From: Varroa destructor
Taxonomy: Eukaryota > Arthropoda > Arachnida > Mesostigmata > Varroidae
Length of the DNA stretch: 64,000 nt
Reading direction: 5' to 3'
NCBI RefSeq assembly: GCF_002443255.2
Contig: NW_019211454.1
Span: forward strand, 63,790,179-63,854,178
Shown here: in pieces, positions 62,794 through 64,000 of the stretch
How the letters are laid out: the number at the start of each line of letters is the position of its first letter
Position numbering within the stretch: the first letter of the stretch is position 1
The notes under the pieces: generated by a model
What the model saw: only the letters and a program-made list of their open reading frames with translations
Told to the model about the DNA's origin: nothing
Databases searched by the model: none
Translations under genes and position numbers: made by a program

Positions 62794-63509
62794 GTGCAGC
62801 TGCCACTTAATTGGAGGAAGTCAGCCGTGCTTGATCGGTAGGAATCCTCTATACCAGCCCTAGGCTTATCGTTGAAGAAAAATACCGGTCTGTACAAACT
62901 CGGTCTATACAAGCCACCGTTTTACTCAATTGGTCGGTGGTACTTCCTCCCCGCGGTCCTTCCGGCTTCGAGGAAAAAGCTTTTTCGTTCGGCTTGTCTG
63001 GCCTCTCCCGTCCTCGGGGTTCTCCCAATCCCAGGTTAGACTCAGCTAAAATCTCTTACAGTCGCCATGTGCTGCCCTCAGCTGCCCCTGCCCCCATCTG
63101 TTCCGCCCTCAACGAGCCATTATTTTTTTTCGCAGTGACTAAGCTCTTTCAGTCTAGTATGACGCTTCCAATACAGGAAAGTTTAGGACTCGCTCGAGGT
63201 GCAGTGTCTAGACCAGTAGTAGGTTGAAAGGTAACACGCTACCAGCCAACGGCCCATGCAACTTGGCAGACACTCTTCGGCCAGCGAATAGAGTTTATTC
63301 CGGTCTAGAAGGTCACTTTAACCTTGGCAAAGTAAAAGTAACCTAGAGCACATATATTTTGTTCCTTGCTGCGTATAGAACATAAATATTTTTTAGCTTT
63401 AGAAGTGAAGAATCGTTACCTGCTGTGAACATCCACTGATAGGCAACAGAATCAAAATCAACACATATTTCACAGTATTCGTTATGTTCACAACGGATCT
63501 TTTCAGAAG

Positions 63510-63552
63510 TTTTTTTTTATTTTTTTTTTTCTATTTTTTATCTTTTTTTATT
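63510..63552 (+). repeat. T-rich tract
   Basis: Forty-three bases, nearly all T, with scattered A and C. Confidence 0.95.
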
Positions 63553-64000
63553 AGCATGCTTTCTCCATATTCCTCATACATGATATAAGTGAAATATCTT
63601 ATGTGTGTATTGGCCCACCTTCTTATCTATAGCTAAATAAAACAAAGGCGTCGTTGCCTAGTTTTAAGTTGCAGCTGCGCGAACAGCTGTGTCAGTAAAG
63701 TCTTCGGGGCGCATTGTCATATTAGGTCCATCTTGCCAACTGATCCATACAAAAAATTAAGGAGAGCTTGAGAAAGATTGCCTATTTTACTACGCACATA
63801 CATTGATATATAATATAATATGCTTGCGAATCAAAATAGGATATCGGAGGCGTCTCCGTTACCACCCGTCGTTAGCCACAGGGTCTTCAGAGCCATACCA
63901 GCTAGCCTTCAGGCTGAGCTCTGTCGATGACATCACTATAAACGAGAGATAAAGCTGCGAGGCGTCATCAAGTCGGATTTCTCCGGCGCAAAGGATACGG

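Larger units (their letters stand above)
61869..64000. other. No identified gene
   Basis: Mixed composition. Frames at 61810-62049 and 62055-62288 (minus) and 62937-63227 (plus, Pro/Ser-rich) show no domain. The 63.3-63.8 kb part is AT-rich with the long T tract. Confidence 0.5.

Overview
This window reads as animal nuclear DNA, most likely from an arthropod. The one clear gene has GT-AG introns, long stretches have no gene-sized open frame, and short CA, TA, CAA and CAG tracts are scattered throughout. A short run of the arthropod telomere motif (TTAGG, three units near 20.15 kb) points the same way. A mite or similar chelicerate would fit, but the sequence alone does not prove this.

The only gene I can identify with confidence is on the minus strand at 41232-42940. 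It is a three-coding-exon orthologue of WDR18 (yeast Ipi3), a WD40-repeat protein of the PELP1/Rix1 complex that acts in 60S ribosome maturation. I could place its start codon, both coding introns, a plausible non-coding first exon with a TATA-like box (43394-43582), and two poly(A) signals with a GU-rich stretch downstream (about 40760-40813).

The rest alternates between AT-rich blocks that look intergenic or intronic and GC-richer blocks carrying CAG/CAA runs (about 8.2-9.3, 16.3-20.2, 22-26.6, 28.7-30.5, 32.6-33.7, 36.5-38.8, 47.8-50.4, 51.5-54.2 and 56.4-62 kb). The GC-richer blocks hold overlapping open frames on both strands. A few have coding-like codon patterns, good start contexts or splice-like borders, and they are listed with low confidence. 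The best are a cysteine-rich exon with three N-glycosylation sites on the minus strand (45441-45749), three small minus-strand frames at 60.8-61.9 kb, a possible two-exon plus-strand gene end at 33.18-33.62 kb, and a 129-residue Asn-rich frame at 8.37-8.76 kb. None matches a family I recognise. Most could be chance frames or pieces of untranslated exons.

I recognised no tRNA, rRNA, snRNA, intact transposon, CRISPR array or virus-derived gene. Structural oddities include a perfect 16-bp inverted repeat at 45361-45399, a pair of perfect 10- and 13-bp hairpins at 51732-51844, C-runs that could form G-quadruplexes on the other strand, and several simple repeats.
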